Positions 26,672 to 35,469 of a DNA stretch of 64,000 bases are shown here, piece by piece. The translations under genes and the position numbers were made by a program. The notes under the pieces are model-generated. The model worked only from the letters and a program-made list of their open reading frames with translations. It was not told where the DNA came from and did no database searches. Numbering within the stretch: the first letter of the stretch is position 1; each line of letters opens with the position of its first letter. Source of the DNA: Hymenobacter duratus (lineage in GTDB: Bacteria > Bacteroidota > Bacteroidia > Cytophagales > Hymenobacteraceae); the NCBI RefSeq assembly GCF_014698995.1, contig NZ_JACWZZ010000001.1, forward strand, positions 1,694,501 through 1,758,500, given 5' to 3'.

Positions 26672-27115
26672 TTATTCAGCTACTACGTTGAAACGTACTT
26701 TGTGCTTCACCTCGCGGTGCAGGTCCACCGTAGCGGTGTATTCGCCTGCCGCGCTGGGGTCCTGGTCGAACGACAGGCGCTTGCGCTCCACGTCGATGCC
26801 TTTGGCCTTCAGGGCGTCAGCCAGCTGCAGCGTGGTTACACGGCCGAAAATCTTGCCGCTCTCACCAACTTTAGCCGGGATATCCAGTACCACATCACCA
26901 ATTTTGTCCGCTACTGCCTGCGCATCAGCTTTCACTTTGTCGGCTTTGTGAGCAGCCTGACGAATGTTCTCGGCTACGATTTTCTTGTTTGATTTGTCGG
27001 CCAGAACGGCCAGACCCTGCGGGAGCAGGTAGTTGCGACCGAAGCCGGGCTTCACCGTAACGGTGTCGTTCTTGTAGCCCAGGCCCTTTACGTCGTCTTT
27101 CAGAATTACTTCCAT
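26672..27115 (-). CDS. rplI: 50S ribosomal protein L9
   Basis: Large-subunit protein bound to 23S rRNA near the L1 stalk base. At 147 residues it is full length: the N-terminal domain MEVILKDDVKGLGYKND..PGFGRNYLLPQGLA, the long connecting helix (residues 42-72) and the C-terminal domain ending VRFNVVAE. It is the last gene of the S6-S18-L9 operon, 21 bp after rpsR. Confidence 0.99.
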   Translation of the reverse strand: MEVILKDDVKGLGYKNDTVTVKPGFGRNYLLPQGLAVLADKSNKKIVAENIRQAAHKADKVKADAQAVADKIGDVVLDIPAKVGESGKIFGRVTTLQLADALKAKGIDVERKRLSFDQDPSAAGEYTATVDLHREVKHKVRFNVVAE

Positions 27116-27136
27116 GTCAGTACTACGGTTGGGGGG

Positions 27137-27388
27137 TTACTTCAGCGAGTCGGTTACATAAGGCATCAGCGCCAGGTGGCGGGCTTTGGCCACGGCCTGT
27201 GCCACTTTGCGCTGGAACTTGAGGCTGGTACCCGTGATACGGCGGGGCAGAATGCGGCCCTGCTCGTTCACGAACTTCAGCAGGAAGTTCGGATCCTTGT
27301 AATCAACGTACTTGATGCCGTTTTTCTTGAAGCGGCAGTACTTCTTGCGGGTATCCTGCTTGTGGATACGTTCGTTGGCGAGACTCAT
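27137..27388 (-). CDS. rpsR: 30S ribosomal protein S18
   Basis: Small-subunit protein pairing with S6 on the platform. The core KKYCRFKKNGIKYVDYKD, the RGRILPRRITGT-like segment (EQGRILPRRITGTSLKFQRK) and the C-terminal ARHLALMPYVTDSLK are typical. The ATG at 27388 gives 83 residues; a TTG six codons upstream (27406) overlaps the end of rpsF and is less likely. There is no ssb gene between rpsF and rpsR, as usual in Bacteroidota. Confidence 0.98.
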   Translation of the reverse strand: MSLANERIHKQDTRKKYCRFKKNGIKYVDYKDPNFLLKFVNEQGRILPRRITGTSLKFQRKVAQAVAKARHLALMPYVTDSLK

Positions 27389-27398
27389 CTTCTTAGGC

Positions 27399-27770
27399 TT
27401 AGGCAACGGCTTCCGATTGTTTAGCTTTCTGCTGGTTCATTTCGCCTTTACGACGACGCTCACCGTAGGCTACGGCGTGCTTGTCCAGAACGGTGGTCAG
27501 GAAGCGGATGATACGTTCGTCACGACGGAACGCGAGTTCCAGCGTGTCTACAATGTTGCCCGTGCCAGTGAACTCCACAAGGAAGTAATAGCCGGTGTTT
27601 TTCTTCTGAATCGGGTACGCCAGTTTCTTGAGGCCCCAAGCTTCAGTGTTGATGATGTCGGCGCTATTTTCCTTAAGCACCTGCGAGAACTTCTCGACCG
27701 TCTCTTGCACTTGGCTCTCGTTCAGAACGGGAGTCAAAATGAAGACCGTCTCGTAATTTCTGACTTCCAT
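27399..27770 (-). CDS. rpsF: 30S ribosomal protein S6
   Basis: Small-subunit protein that binds with S18 to the central domain of 16S rRNA. The 123-residue chain starts MEVRNYETVFILTPVL and contains EAWGLKKLAYPIQKKNTGYYFLVEF; the C-terminal tail is basic then Gln/Ala-rich (RRRKGEMNQQKAKQSEAVA). First gene of the ribosomal operon; a -7 promoter element is seen 46 bp upstream. Confidence 0.98.
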   Translation of the reverse strand: MEVRNYETVFILTPVLNESQVQETVEKFSQVLKENSADIINTEAWGLKKLAYPIQKKNTGYYFLVEFTGTGNIVDTLELAFRRDERIIRFLTTVLDKHAVAYGERRRKGEMNQQKAKQSEAVA

Positions 27771-27815
27771 TACGACGGGGTGAAAATTATTGTGTGAAAA
27801 AACTCAATGAGCCGG

Positions 27816-27823
27816 CAAAGATA
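27816..27823 (-). promoter_or_regulatory. Predicted -7 element of the rpsF operon
   Basis: CAAAGATA on the + strand is TATCTTTG on the - strand, an exact TAnnTTTG. It predicts a transcript start near 27810 and a leader of about 40 nt. No clear -33 TTG is seen at the usual distance. Confidence 0.55.
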
Positions 27824-28070
27824 CGATTTTTCTCCTGTGGACCACACGGCCCCAAGAGAAATAGATAGAATATAGTAACAGGTAAGCACTTGGCTCTCAA
27901 TCGGCAAAACCTAGTCCTACTAGGAGTGGTTACTTTATAAAGCAATTGAATCAGTTGAGAAGGAAGGCCATAAATAGGTGTCATTGCAAGCTGACCCGTG
28001 TGAAACAGTAGCTGCTGCCTGATTTTAGAATGAGTCTAAGCAAGGTCAAATGGGCGAAAATTAGCCCAAG
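27824..28070. other. Intergenic region with no supported gene
   Basis: AT-richer gap between the divergent ribosomal and respiratory operons. A 65-codon frame on the - strand (27787-27984) lacks family resemblance and overlaps the rpsF promoter, so it is not called. Apart from the promoter elements at either end I see no conserved RNA or repeat. Confidence 0.5.
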
Positions 28071-28074
28071 CGGG

Positions 28075-28105
28075 TTTGTTCTCTGGGTTTCCCAACCTAC
28101 ATTTG
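28075..28105 (+). promoter_or_regulatory. Predicted promoter of the ACIII-oxidase cluster
   Basis: TTTG at 28075-28078 (-33 box), a 19-bp spacer, then TACATTTG at 28098-28105 (-7 box, exact TAnnTTTG). Predicted start of transcription about 28111, 43 nt before the actA ATG. This is the best match to the Bacteroidota promoter consensus in the window. Confidence 0.75.
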
Positions 28106-28153
28106 TGGCCTTGAAGCACCCCCCGCGTTTCTTTTTTTCAGTCAACCTGTGCT

Positions 28154-29494
28154 ATGAATAGCATCCGACTTCGTCCCCTTTCCCGCCTCTTTCTTGCTCT
28201 CTTCCTGACGTTTGCTGCCGTTGGCAACACTTCGGCTCAGGACGTGGGAGCGGCTCCTGCTGTGAGCAAAGAAGGTGTGGCACCCGGCGCTACGGCTGCC
28301 GCTACTCCCGCCACGGCGGCCGCTCCTGCCGCTGGCGGTGGCGACGCTGCTGCCATTGCCGCCGGTGATGCCTTATTTAAAGGCAACTGCGCCCAGTGCC
28401 ACGCCATCAATGATGTGGTGGTAGGCCCGGCTCTAAAAGGCATTACCAAGCGCCGTCCGGTTTCCTGGCTGATTCCCTGGATCAAGAACTCCAGCAAGAT
28501 GGTAGCCAGCGGCGACGAGTATGCCGTTAAGATCTACAACCAGTACCAGAAGCAGCAGATGCCCAGCTTCCAACTGAGCGACACGGAGATTACATCCATT
28601 CTGGCCTATGTAACGGCTGAAGAGAGTAAACCTGCTGGTGCTCCCGGTGCCGATACTGGCATTAAGCCTACCGATGGCGCAAACGCTGCGGTAGATGGCA
28701 CTGCCGGCGGTGATGCCAAGTACATGGACATCCTGTTGATTGTGTTGGTCGTGGTGCTGATTGTACTGGTGGTGACACTGGTTATTATTGCCAACATCAT
28801 GAAGGATGTGCTGCGTGGCCGCAAGGACCTCGACGGCCGTGATGTAGAAGTGCTGGAGACCCGCACCGACTGGACCCGTCTGTACAAGTCGCCGGTTCTG
28901 CGCGGTATTGCTGGTGTAGTGTTCGTACTGGCGGTGCTCTATACCTCAGTGCAGGGCGCTATGGGCGTAGGCCTGCAGCAGGGTTACCAGCCTACTCAGC
29001 CGATTGCCTTCTCACACAAGCTGCACGCTGGCGAAAACCAGATCAACTGCGCTTACTGCCACACTTCGGTGTACAAGAGCAAGTCAGCCAACATTCCTTC
29101 GGCCAACATCTGTATGAACTGCCACTCGCAGATCAAGACGGAGTCGCCGGAAATCAAGAAAATCTACCGCGCCATTGAGCGCAAGCAGCCCATTCAGTGG
29201 GTGCGTGTGCACAACCTGCCTGACCTGGCCTACTTCAACCACTCGCAGCACACCCAGGTAGGTGGCATCGAGTGCCAGACCTGCCACGGCCCCATCCAGA
29301 ACATGGAAGTGGTATACCAGTATTCGCCGCTCACGATGGGCTGGTGCATCAACTGCCACCGCGAAACGCCGCTCAACACGAAAGGCAACGGCTACTACAA
29401 TAACCTCGTGAAGCTGCACGACAGCGCCAACGGTGCTGCACCGTTTACGGTATCGTCGAACGGCGGCACGGAGTGCTCGAAGTGCCACTACTAA
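28154..29494 (+). CDS. actA: ACIII multiheme cytochrome c subunit ActA with extra N-terminal monoheme domain
   Basis: Periplasmic heme subunit of Alternative Complex III, which oxidises menaquinol and passes electrons to cytochrome c or directly to the oxidase. The 446-residue protein has a signal peptide (1-28), an Ala/Pro linker, a monoheme cytochrome c domain (CAQCH 79-83), two membrane helices (about 190-215 and 245-265) and a pentaheme domain with CAYCH 299-303, CMNCH 320-324, CQTCH 374-378, CINCH 398-402 and CSKCH 441-445. Classical ActA (Rhodothermus) has five hemes, so this looks like a fusion of a monoheme cytochrome with ActA. It is the first gene of the operon, after a strong promoter. 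Confidence 0.92.
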   Translation: MNSIRLRPLSRLFLALFLTFAAVGNTSAQDVGAAPAVSKEGVAPGATAAATPATAAAPAAGGGDAAAIAAGDALFKGNCAQCHAINDVVVGPALKGITKRRPVSWLIPWIKNSSKMVASGDEYAVKIYNQYQKQQMPSFQLSDTEITSILAYVTAEESKPAGAPGADTGIKPTDGANAAVDGTAGGDAKYMDILLIVLVVVLIVLVVTLVIIANIMKDVLRGRKDLDGRDVEVLETRTDWTRLYKSPVLRGIAGVVFVLAVLYTSVQGAMGVGLQQGYQPTQPIAFSHKLHAGENQINCAYCHTSVYKSKSANIPSANICMNCHSQIKTESPEIKKIYRAIERKQPIQWVRVHNLPDLAYFNHSQHTQVGGIECQTCHGPIQNMEVVYQYSPLTMGWCINCHRETPLNTKGNGYYNNLVKLHDSANGAAPFTVSSNGGTECSKCHY

Positions 29495-29501
29495 CCATAT
29501 A

Positions 29502-29623
29502 GGGTCTTGAAAGGCCGGCACTCAGACCACTTGCTGACGCCGGCCTCTCAGGACCCCAACCCTTTAAAAGCACACTTAGAGACTAGTCGGAATATCAGAA
29601 TCCGACGTCCCTAAGTCTCTAAG
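29502..29623 (+). repeat. Two stem-loops between actA and actB
   Basis: First stem: GGCCGGC/GCCGGCC (29513-29519 with 29539-29545), extended by GGGTC-type pairs. Second: CTTAGAGACT/AGTCTCTAAG (29575-29584 with 29614-29623), enclosing a nested GTCGGA/TCCGAC stem (29586-29591 with 29601-29606). Neither has a T-run, so they look like mRNA processing or stability elements rather than terminators. Confidence 0.65.
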
Positions 29624-29644
29624 ACCCTAAGTTCCAAAAACACG

Positions 29645-32600
29645 ATGCAAGAGTCGCCTAAGTACTGGAAGGGAATTGAGGAACTGGAGAACTCGCCGGA
29701 GTTCGTGAAGAATGCACTCACGGAGTTTGCAGACTTCCTGCCGGTGAAGGAAACCTATGGCTCTTCCGACGCTGCGGTAGCGCCGCGCCGCGACTTCCTC
29801 AAGCTGATGGGCTTCGGCATTGCCGCTGCCACCCTCGCCAGCTGCGAAACCCCGATCAAAAAGGCTATTCCGTACCTGAATAAGCCGGAAGAAGTAGACC
29901 CAGGTATTGCCAACTTCTACGCTTCGACTTACTTCAACGGCCAGGACTACAACAGTGTGCTGGTAAAGACCCGCGAGGGTCGTCCGATTAAGCTGGAAGG
30001 CAATCCTGAGTCACCAATTACACGTGGTGGTCTGTCGGCTCGCGCTCAAGCCTCTGTTCTGAGCCTGTACGATGGTGCTCGTCTGCAGCATTTCGCTATC
30101 AAAGGCAAGAAAGCAGAGAAGGACCGTGTTGATCAGGAAATTCGCACGGCGCTGGCTGGCGCTGGCCGCACGGTTATCGTGTCGCCGACTATCATCAGCC
30201 CCAGCACTAAGAAAGTAATTGCGGAGTTTGCTTCGCGTTACCCCGGCACCGAGCATGTCATGTACGACGTGAATTCGGCATCGGGCCTGCTGCGGGCCAA
30301 TGGCGGTGTGCTGCCAAGCTACGACTTCAGCAAGGCGGATGTAATCGTAAGCCTCGGCGCCGATTTCCTCGGCACGTGGATTTCGCCGGTTGAGTTTGCA
30401 CGTCAGTATGTTGCTAACCGCAAGGTGAGCAGCGACAAGCGTACCATGTCGCGCCACTTCCAGTTTGAAAGCGCCCTCACGCTGACCGGCTCCAATGCCG
30501 ATGTGCGCGTGCCTGTGAAGCCTTCGGAAATGGGTGCTACGGCTGTAGCCTTGTACAACGGGGTAGTAGGAGGCGGTGCTGCTGGCAGTGCTCAACTGAA
30601 GAAAGCCGCCGCTGAACTGAAAGCCGCTGGTAGCCGCGGTCTGGTAGTATCGGGCTCTAACGACCCAGCTGTTCAGGCTCTCGTAACGGCCATCAACCAG
30701 TCGCTGGGTAGCGCTGCAGTAGATGTAGCAGCTCCATCTATGGTGCGCCAAGGCGACGATGCCCGTATGGAGCGCGCTGTGAAAGATATCATCGGTGGCC
30801 AGGTTGGTGCCGTGATTTTCTACAACGCCAATCCGGTGTTCGACCACCCAATGGGTGCACAGCTGGGCGAGGCGCTGAAAGGCGGCAAGGTGAAAACTAC
30901 CATTTCGCTCAACGACCGTCTCGACGAAACCGGCTCGCTTTGCACTTACGCTGCTCCTGACCATCACTGGTTGGAGTCGTGGAACGACTACGAGCCGAAG
31001 CGTGGCTTCCTGAGCCTTGCGCAGCCTGCTATTTCGCCGCTGTTTGCTACCCGCCAGGCGCAGGATTCGCTGCTGACTTGGGCCGGCAATCCAACCAGCT
31101 ACTACAACTATCTGCGTACGCAGTGGAAAGCCGTAACCGGCTCTGATGCCAAAGCATGGGATAAAGCAGTACACGACGGGGTTGCTACCGGTTCGGCATT
31201 GGCCGCGCCAGCTGCTCAGGCAGGTGCTGCAATGGGTGCTGCTGAGGCTATCAGCGCCATCAATTCAGCTCCTAAGTTCACAGGAGTTGAGCTCTGCATC
31301 TACGAGAAAGTAGGTGTTGGCAACGGCACTGAAGCCAACAACCCCTGGCTGCAGGAACTGCCCGACCCGGTTTCGAAAGCTACTTGGGGCAACTACGTGG
31401 CCGTGCCGCGCAAAATGGCCGAAGAAAAAGACTGGGCGCAGGGCGACGTGCTGAAGGTTACGGCCAACGGCAAATCCATCGAGCTACCCGTGCTGATTCA
31501 GCCCGGTCAGGCTGCAGGTTCGGTAGCTATTGCACTGGGCTACGGCCGCACGCAAGCTGGCAAAGTTGCAGACAAAGTAGGGGAGAACGTGCTGCCCTTC
31601 GCTGTGCTGCGCAATGGCGCTATCATGTACGCCAACTCGGTAACGCTGGAGAAAACCGGTGCTACCTCGCCCATTGCGCAGACGCAGACCCACCACACCA
31701 TCATGGATCGCAAGCCGGTGGTGCAGGAGTCGACGCTGAAGCAGTACCGCGAAAACCCCAAGGAGGTAACTGAGTACGAAACCATTTCAACTCCCGACGG
31801 CCCGCAAAAGCCGAACAAAGTGTCGCTGTGGCAGGACTACGAGTACAAGAACCACCACTGGGGTATGGCTATCGACCTCAACTCCTGCATCGGCTGCGGC
31901 TCGTGCGTAGTAGGGTGTCAGGCTGAGAACAATGTGGCTGTAGTAGGTAAGCAGGAGGTAATTAACCGCCGCGAGATGCACTGGATGCGTATCGACCGTT
32001 ATTACAGCTCGGATGCCAGCAAAGAGGACTTCGAAACCAAAGGCAAGCTGGATACCTACGCGGCCATGGAAGACCCTTCTGAGAACCCCTCGGTTATCTT
32101 CCAGCCGATGATGTGCCAGCACTGCAACCACGCTCCCTGCGAAACGGTGTGCCCGGTACTCGCTACTACGCACAGCTCGGAAGGTCTCAATCAGATGACC
32201 TACAACCGTTGCGTTGGTACCCGCTATTGCGCCAACAACTGCCCGTACAAAGTGCGTCGCTTCAACTGGTTCTCATACTATTCTAACGAGAAGTTCGAAG
32301 CTGTAAACGGCCACATGTTCACCGACCTCGGCCGTATGGTGTTGAATCCGGACGTAACGGTTCGTGCCCGTGGTGTGATGGAGAAATGCTCACTCTGCGT
32401 GCAGCGTATCCAACTCGGCAAGCTGGAAGCCAAGAAGCAGAAGCGTCGTCCGAAGGATGGCGAAATCGTGTCGGCTTGCGCCCAGTCGTGCCCCACGCAG
32501 GCCATCGTGTTCGGTGATATGCGTGACCCGGAGTCGCGCCTGTCGAAACTGTTGCGCCGCGAAGACGGAGAGCGAGCCTTCCACGTACTCGACGCCATCA

Positions 32601-32665
32601 ACGTGCAGCCCAACATGACCTACCTGACCAAGATCCGTAACACGGAAGAAGTTCGCAACGCCTAG
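29645..32665 (+). CDS. actB: ACIII molybdopterin-like/iron-sulfur subunit ActB
   Basis: Large periplasmic subunit of Alternative Complex III, 1006 residues. The N terminus is not a simple signal: a 40-residue extension precedes a Tat motif (PRRDFLKLMGFGIAAAT, Arg48-Arg49), the known TAT-variant of this family. A molybdopterin-oxidoreductase-like region fills about residues 60-730; no cofactor is expected in ActB by analogy. The C-terminal ferredoxin-like domain carries four cysteine clusters (CIGCGSCVVGC from residue 748, CQHCNHAPCETVC, CVGTRYCANNC, CSLC..CAQSCPTQA), fitting the [4Fe-4S]/[3Fe-4S] centres of ACIII. Confidence 0.96.
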   Translation: MQESPKYWKGIEELENSPEFVKNALTEFADFLPVKETYGSSDAAVAPRRDFLKLMGFGIAAATLASCETPIKKAIPYLNKPEEVDPGIANFYASTYFNGQDYNSVLVKTREGRPIKLEGNPESPITRGGLSARAQASVLSLYDGARLQHFAIKGKKAEKDRVDQEIRTALAGAGRTVIVSPTIISPSTKKVIAEFASRYPGTEHVMYDVNSASGLLRANGGVLPSYDFSKADVIVSLGADFLGTWISPVEFARQYVANRKVSSDKRTMSRHFQFESALTLTGSNADVRVPVKPSEMGATAVALYNGVVGGGAAGSAQLKKAAAELKAAGSRGLVVSGSNDPAVQALVTAINQSLGSAAVDVAAPSMVRQGDDARMERAVKDIIGGQVGAVIFYNANPVFDHPMGAQLGEALKGGKVKTTISLNDRLDETGSLCTYAAPDHHWLESWNDYEPKRGFLSLAQPAISPLFATRQAQDSLLTWAGNPTSYYNYLRTQWKAVTGSDAKAWDKAVHDGVATGSALAAPAAQAGAAMGAAEAISAINSAPKFTGVELCIYEKVGVGNGTEANNPWLQELPDPVSKATWGNYVAVPRKMAEEKDWAQGDVLKVTANGKSIELPVLIQPGQAAGSVAIALGYGRTQAGKVADKVGENVLPFAVLRNGAIMYANSVTLEKTGATSPIAQTQTHHTIMDRKPVVQESTLKQYRENPKEVTEYETISTPDGPQKPNKVSLWQDYEYKNHHWGMAIDLNSCIGCGSCVVGCQAENNVAVVGKQEVINRREMHWMRIDRYYSSDASKEDFETKGKLDTYAAMEDPSENPSVIFQPMMCQHCNHAPCETVCPVLATTHSSEGLNQMTYNRCVGTRYCANNCPYKVRRFNWFSYYSNEKFEAVNGHMFTDLGRMVLNPDVTVRARGVMEKCSLCVQRIQLGKLEAKKQKRRPKDGEIVSACAQSCPTQAIVFGDMRDPESRLSKLLRREDGERAFHVLDAINVQPNMTYLTKIRNTEEVRNA

Positions 32666-32678
32666 AAACTGAGCCATA

Positions 32679-32717
32679 GGGGAGGGCCGCTTGGTCCACC
32701 ATCTGGTAGCCCTCCCC
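32679..32717 (+). repeat. Stem-loop between actB and actC
   Basis: Perfect 9-bp GC-rich stem GGGGAGGGC / GCCCTCCCC (32679-32687 with 32709-32717) and a 21-nt loop in the 77-bp gap. No T-run follows, so it is probably a processing or stabilising element. Confidence 0.65.
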
Positions 32718-32742
32718 ATCTACTCCATTAAGTCCAAACACT

Positions 32743-34197
32743 ATGCAGCACGTATCGCCTGTACGGGAGCCGCTCGTAACCGGGGGGAAAACGTACCACG
32801 ACGTCACCCAAGACGTGTGCCGCCAGGTAGAGGCCGCTCCCAACGTCCGTTGGATGGCCGCTCTGGCCGTGGCCCTCTTTTTCCTTGGCGTCTTCTTCTA
32901 CTCCGTTTACCGCACCCTCTGGTACGGTATCGGGGAATGGGGATTGAACAAAACCGTAGGCTGGGCCTGGGACATTACCAACTTCGTATGGTGGGTAGGT
33001 ATCGGCCACGCCGGCACCCTGATTTCGGCAGTTCTGCTGCTGTTCCGTCAGAAATGGCGGACCTCCATTAACCGCGCAGCAGAGGCAATGACCATCTTTG
33101 CCGTAATCTGCGCCGCCATGTTCCCGGTTCTGCACATGGGCCGCCCGTGGTTGGCTTACTGGGTATTTCCCCTGCAAAACACGTTTGGCTCGCTGTGGGT
33201 AAACTTTAACTCGCCGCTGCTCTGGGACGTTTTCGCCATCTCAACTTACTTCACCGTGTCGCTGGTGTTCTGGTACACAGGTCTGGTTCCTGATTTCGCC
33301 ACTATCCGTGACCGGGCTAAAGGTCCGATTGCCAAAGTAGCATACTCGCTGCTGAGCATGGGCTGGAAAGGCTCGGCCAAGCACTGGAGCCGCTACGAAA
33401 CGGTTTCGCTGATTCTGGCCGGCGTTTCGACGCCACTGGTACTCTCGGTACACACCATCGTATCGATGGACTTTGCAACCTCAGTTGTTCCGGGCTGGCA
33501 CACTACCATCTTCCCTCCCTACTTCGTAGCGGGAGCTATCTTCTCCGGTTTCGCCATGGTACTCACGCTGATGCTCATCACGCGGGTCGTATTCAAACTG
33601 GAGGACTACATCACGCTGGAACACATTGCCCTCATGAACAAAATCATGATGGTAACCGGCTCTATCGTAGGGGTAGCCTACATCACCGAGTTCTTCATTG
33701 CCTGGTACTCGGGCGTTGAGTTCGAGCAGTACGCCTTCATCAACCGCGCAACCGGTCCTTATTGGTGGGCTTACTGGTCGATGATGACCTGCAACGTTAT
33801 TTCGCCCCAGCTGGTGTGGTTCCGTCGTATCCGCTACAGCATCCCGGCTACCTTCGTGCTATCCATCATCGTGAACATCGGGATGTGGTTCGAGCGTTTC
33901 GTGATTATCGTAACCTCGCTGCACCGCGACTACCTGCCGTCGAGCTGGGCAATGTTCTCGCCTTCTATCATCGATATCGGCATCTATGTTGGTACGCTGG
34001 GTCTGTTCTTCACCCTGTTCCTGCTCTTCGCCAAGTTCTTCCCTGTTATCAACATGGCGGAAGTGAAGTCGGTGCTGAAGTACACGGTAGATAACGGCCC
34101 GACCTATACCGGCCATGATCCACATCACACAACTCCTCAAACTGCCACCCATGGTGTGCCGGCTTCGGCTCCCGTAAACTACGATAAGCATGACTAA
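32743..34197 (+). CDS. actC: ACIII NrfD-like membrane subunit ActC
   Basis: Inner-membrane quinol-binding subunit of Alternative Complex III, 484 residues and about ten membrane helices in the NrfD/PsrC fold. It begins with a soluble segment ([20 protein letters not shown]) and ends in a His/Pro-rich tail. Conserved stretches include [39 protein letters not shown] and the region with [29 protein letters not shown]. Its stop codon overlaps the actD start by 8 bp, so the two are translationally coupled. Confidence 0.96.
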   Translation: MQHVSPVREPLVTGGKTYHDVTQDVCRQVEAAPNVRWMAALAVALFFLGVFFYSVYRTLWYGIGEWGLNKTVGWAWDITNFVWWVGIGHAGTLISAVLLLFRQKWRTSINRAAEAMTIFAVICAAMFPVLHMGRPWLAYWVFPLQNTFGSLWVNFNSPLLWDVFAISTYFTVSLVFWYTGLVPDFATIRDRAKGPIAKVAYSLLSMGWKGSAKHWSRYETVSLILAGVSTPLVLSVHTIVSMDFATSVVPGWHTTIFPPYFVAGAIFSGFAMVLTLMLITRVVFKLEDYITLEHIALMNKIMMVTGSIVGVAYITEFFIAWYSGVEFEQYAFINRATGPYWWAYWSMMTCNVISPQLVWFRRIRYSIPATFVLSIIVNIGMWFERFVIIVTSLHRDYLPSSWAMFSPSIIDIGIYVGTLGLFFTLFLLFAKFFPVINMAEVKSVLKYTVDNGPTYTGHDPHHTTPQTATHGVPASAPVNYDKHD

Positions 34198-34714
34198 GCG
34201 CTTCGCCCTCGGCATCTTCGAAGACGAAGACGTGCTGCTGCACGCCGTTGAAAACGTCCGCGAGGCGGGCGTGAAAATCTACGAGGTCTTCACCCCGTTC
34301 CCTATTCACGGCATGGACGATGCACTTGGCATCGAACGGTCTCGTCTGCCTATCGCAGCCTTCTTCTATGGGGTTATCGGTCTGAGCTTCGCTTTGTGGC
34401 TGCAGATCTATACCCTCGGTTTCGACTGGCCTATGATCATCGGTGGTAAGCCGCACATTGCGCTACCTGCCTTCATTCCGGTTTCCTTCGAATTGACGGT
34501 ATTCTTCTGCTGCCATGGCATGGTGATTACCTTCTACACCATCAGCAAGCTGTATCCGCGCTGGAAAACGCCCGTGTTGGACGTCCGCTCTACTGATGAC
34601 AAGTTTGTAGTGGCCATCGAGCTGAACGAGAAGACCGACCTGAACCATCTGACGCAGCTGTTGCGCGCCAATGGCGCCTCAGAGGTGAACGAAAAAGAAA
34701 TGACCAAATTCTAA
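34190..34714 (+). CDS. actD: ACIII membrane subunit ActD (DUF3341)
   Basis: Small subunit of 174 residues with two membrane helices (about 62-84 and 95-120) preceded by a soluble N-terminal domain ([20 protein letters not shown]) that carries the DUF3341 pattern [22 protein letters not shown]. Part of the membrane arm of ACIII. Overlaps actC by 8 bp and abuts actE (TAATG). Confidence 0.94.
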   Translation: MTKRFALGIFEDEDVLLHAVENVREAGVKIYEVFTPFPIHGMDDALGIERSRLPIAAFFYGVIGLSFALWLQIYTLGFDWPMIIGGKPHIALPAFIPVSFELTVFFCCHGMVITFYTISKLYPRWKTPVLDVRSTDDKFVVAIELNEKTDLNHLTQLLRANGASEVNEKEMTKF

Positions 34715-35463
34715 TGACGCATTCGCTGAAACTAGGTCTGCAAGCGTCGGCAATCCTGTTTGCCTCGGTGCTGACCACCGGCTGCAACCGCGCCGATGAT
34801 CCTGGCATTGAGTACGCGCCGGAGATGTACGAGTCTATTCCGTACGATCCGCTGCGTCAGGTGAATGCCAATACCATCAACCCGATGGGTACCAATGAGC
34901 GCACCCCGGTAGTGGGTACTGTTGCTCGTGGGAAAGCTAACTACTACTCGCACATAGCCAAAGAGGATTTAGCTACCGCTGAAACCACCTTGCGCAATCC
35001 ATATTCCTACTCAAAGGAGAGTCTGGAGGAAGGCAAAGCACTGTATCTGCGCAATTGCCAGCATTGCCATGGCGAGCAAGGCGACGGCCAGGGCCCTGTA
35101 GGTATCAAGTTCAAAGGTGTGCCGAACTACTCAGCAGGCGCTTACAAAACCATGAACGAGGGCCACGTGTACCATGTCATTCAATGGGGCAAAGGCCGCA
35201 TGATGCCACATGGTTCGCAGGTGAACCCCGAAGAGCGTTGGAAGATTGCCATGTACGTGCGCGTGCTGCAGGAAGGCAAAGGCCCGGACGGTGCTGCTGA
35301 CTTGCTGAAAGCAAAAGGTGCTTCGAGTGCTGGCGTAACTGCAGCTGACTCTACGCAAACCACTGACACACAAACGCAGGCGCCTGTTCAAGAGGCGCAG
35401 GCAGATAAGGCTTCGGAAACTCCGGGCCAAGGAGACCAGGCACGTAACGGAACCGCTAACTAA
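34714..35463 (+). CDS. actE: ACIII monoheme cytochrome c lipoprotein ActE
   Basis: Periplasmic lipid-anchored cytochrome c of 249 residues. The lipobox is LTTGC (Cys24). The heme motif CQHCH lies at about 115-119, followed by the axial-Met region GRMMPHGSQVNPEERW (Met at about 170). It transfers electrons from ACIII to the oxidase. After the domain, a Thr/Gln/Ala-rich tail (about 200-249) is probably flexible. The start codon shares one base with the actD stop; the actF gene starts 7 bp after. Confidence 0.95.
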   Translation: MTHSLKLGLQASAILFASVLTTGCNRADDPGIEYAPEMYESIPYDPLRQVNANTINPMGTNERTPVVGTVARGKANYYSHIAKEDLATAETTLRNPYSYSKESLEEGKALYLRNCQHCHGEQGDGQGPVGIKFKGVPNYSAGAYKTMNEGHVYHVIQWGKGRMMPHGSQVNPEERWKIAMYVRVLQEGKGPDGAADLLKAKGASSAGVTAADSTQTTDTQTQAPVQEAQADKASETPGQGDQARNGTAN

Positions 35464-35469
35464 TCCACT

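Noticed and set aside
27787..27984. 65-codon frame between the rpsF and actA promoters
   Set aside because: No family similarity, and it overlaps the predicted rpsF promoter; treated as spurious.
29645..32665. True molybdopterin oxidoreductase such as a nitrate or polysulfide reductase
   Set aside because: Position after ActA and before the NrfD-like ActC, and the Tat-variant N terminus, fit ActB of Alternative Complex III instead.
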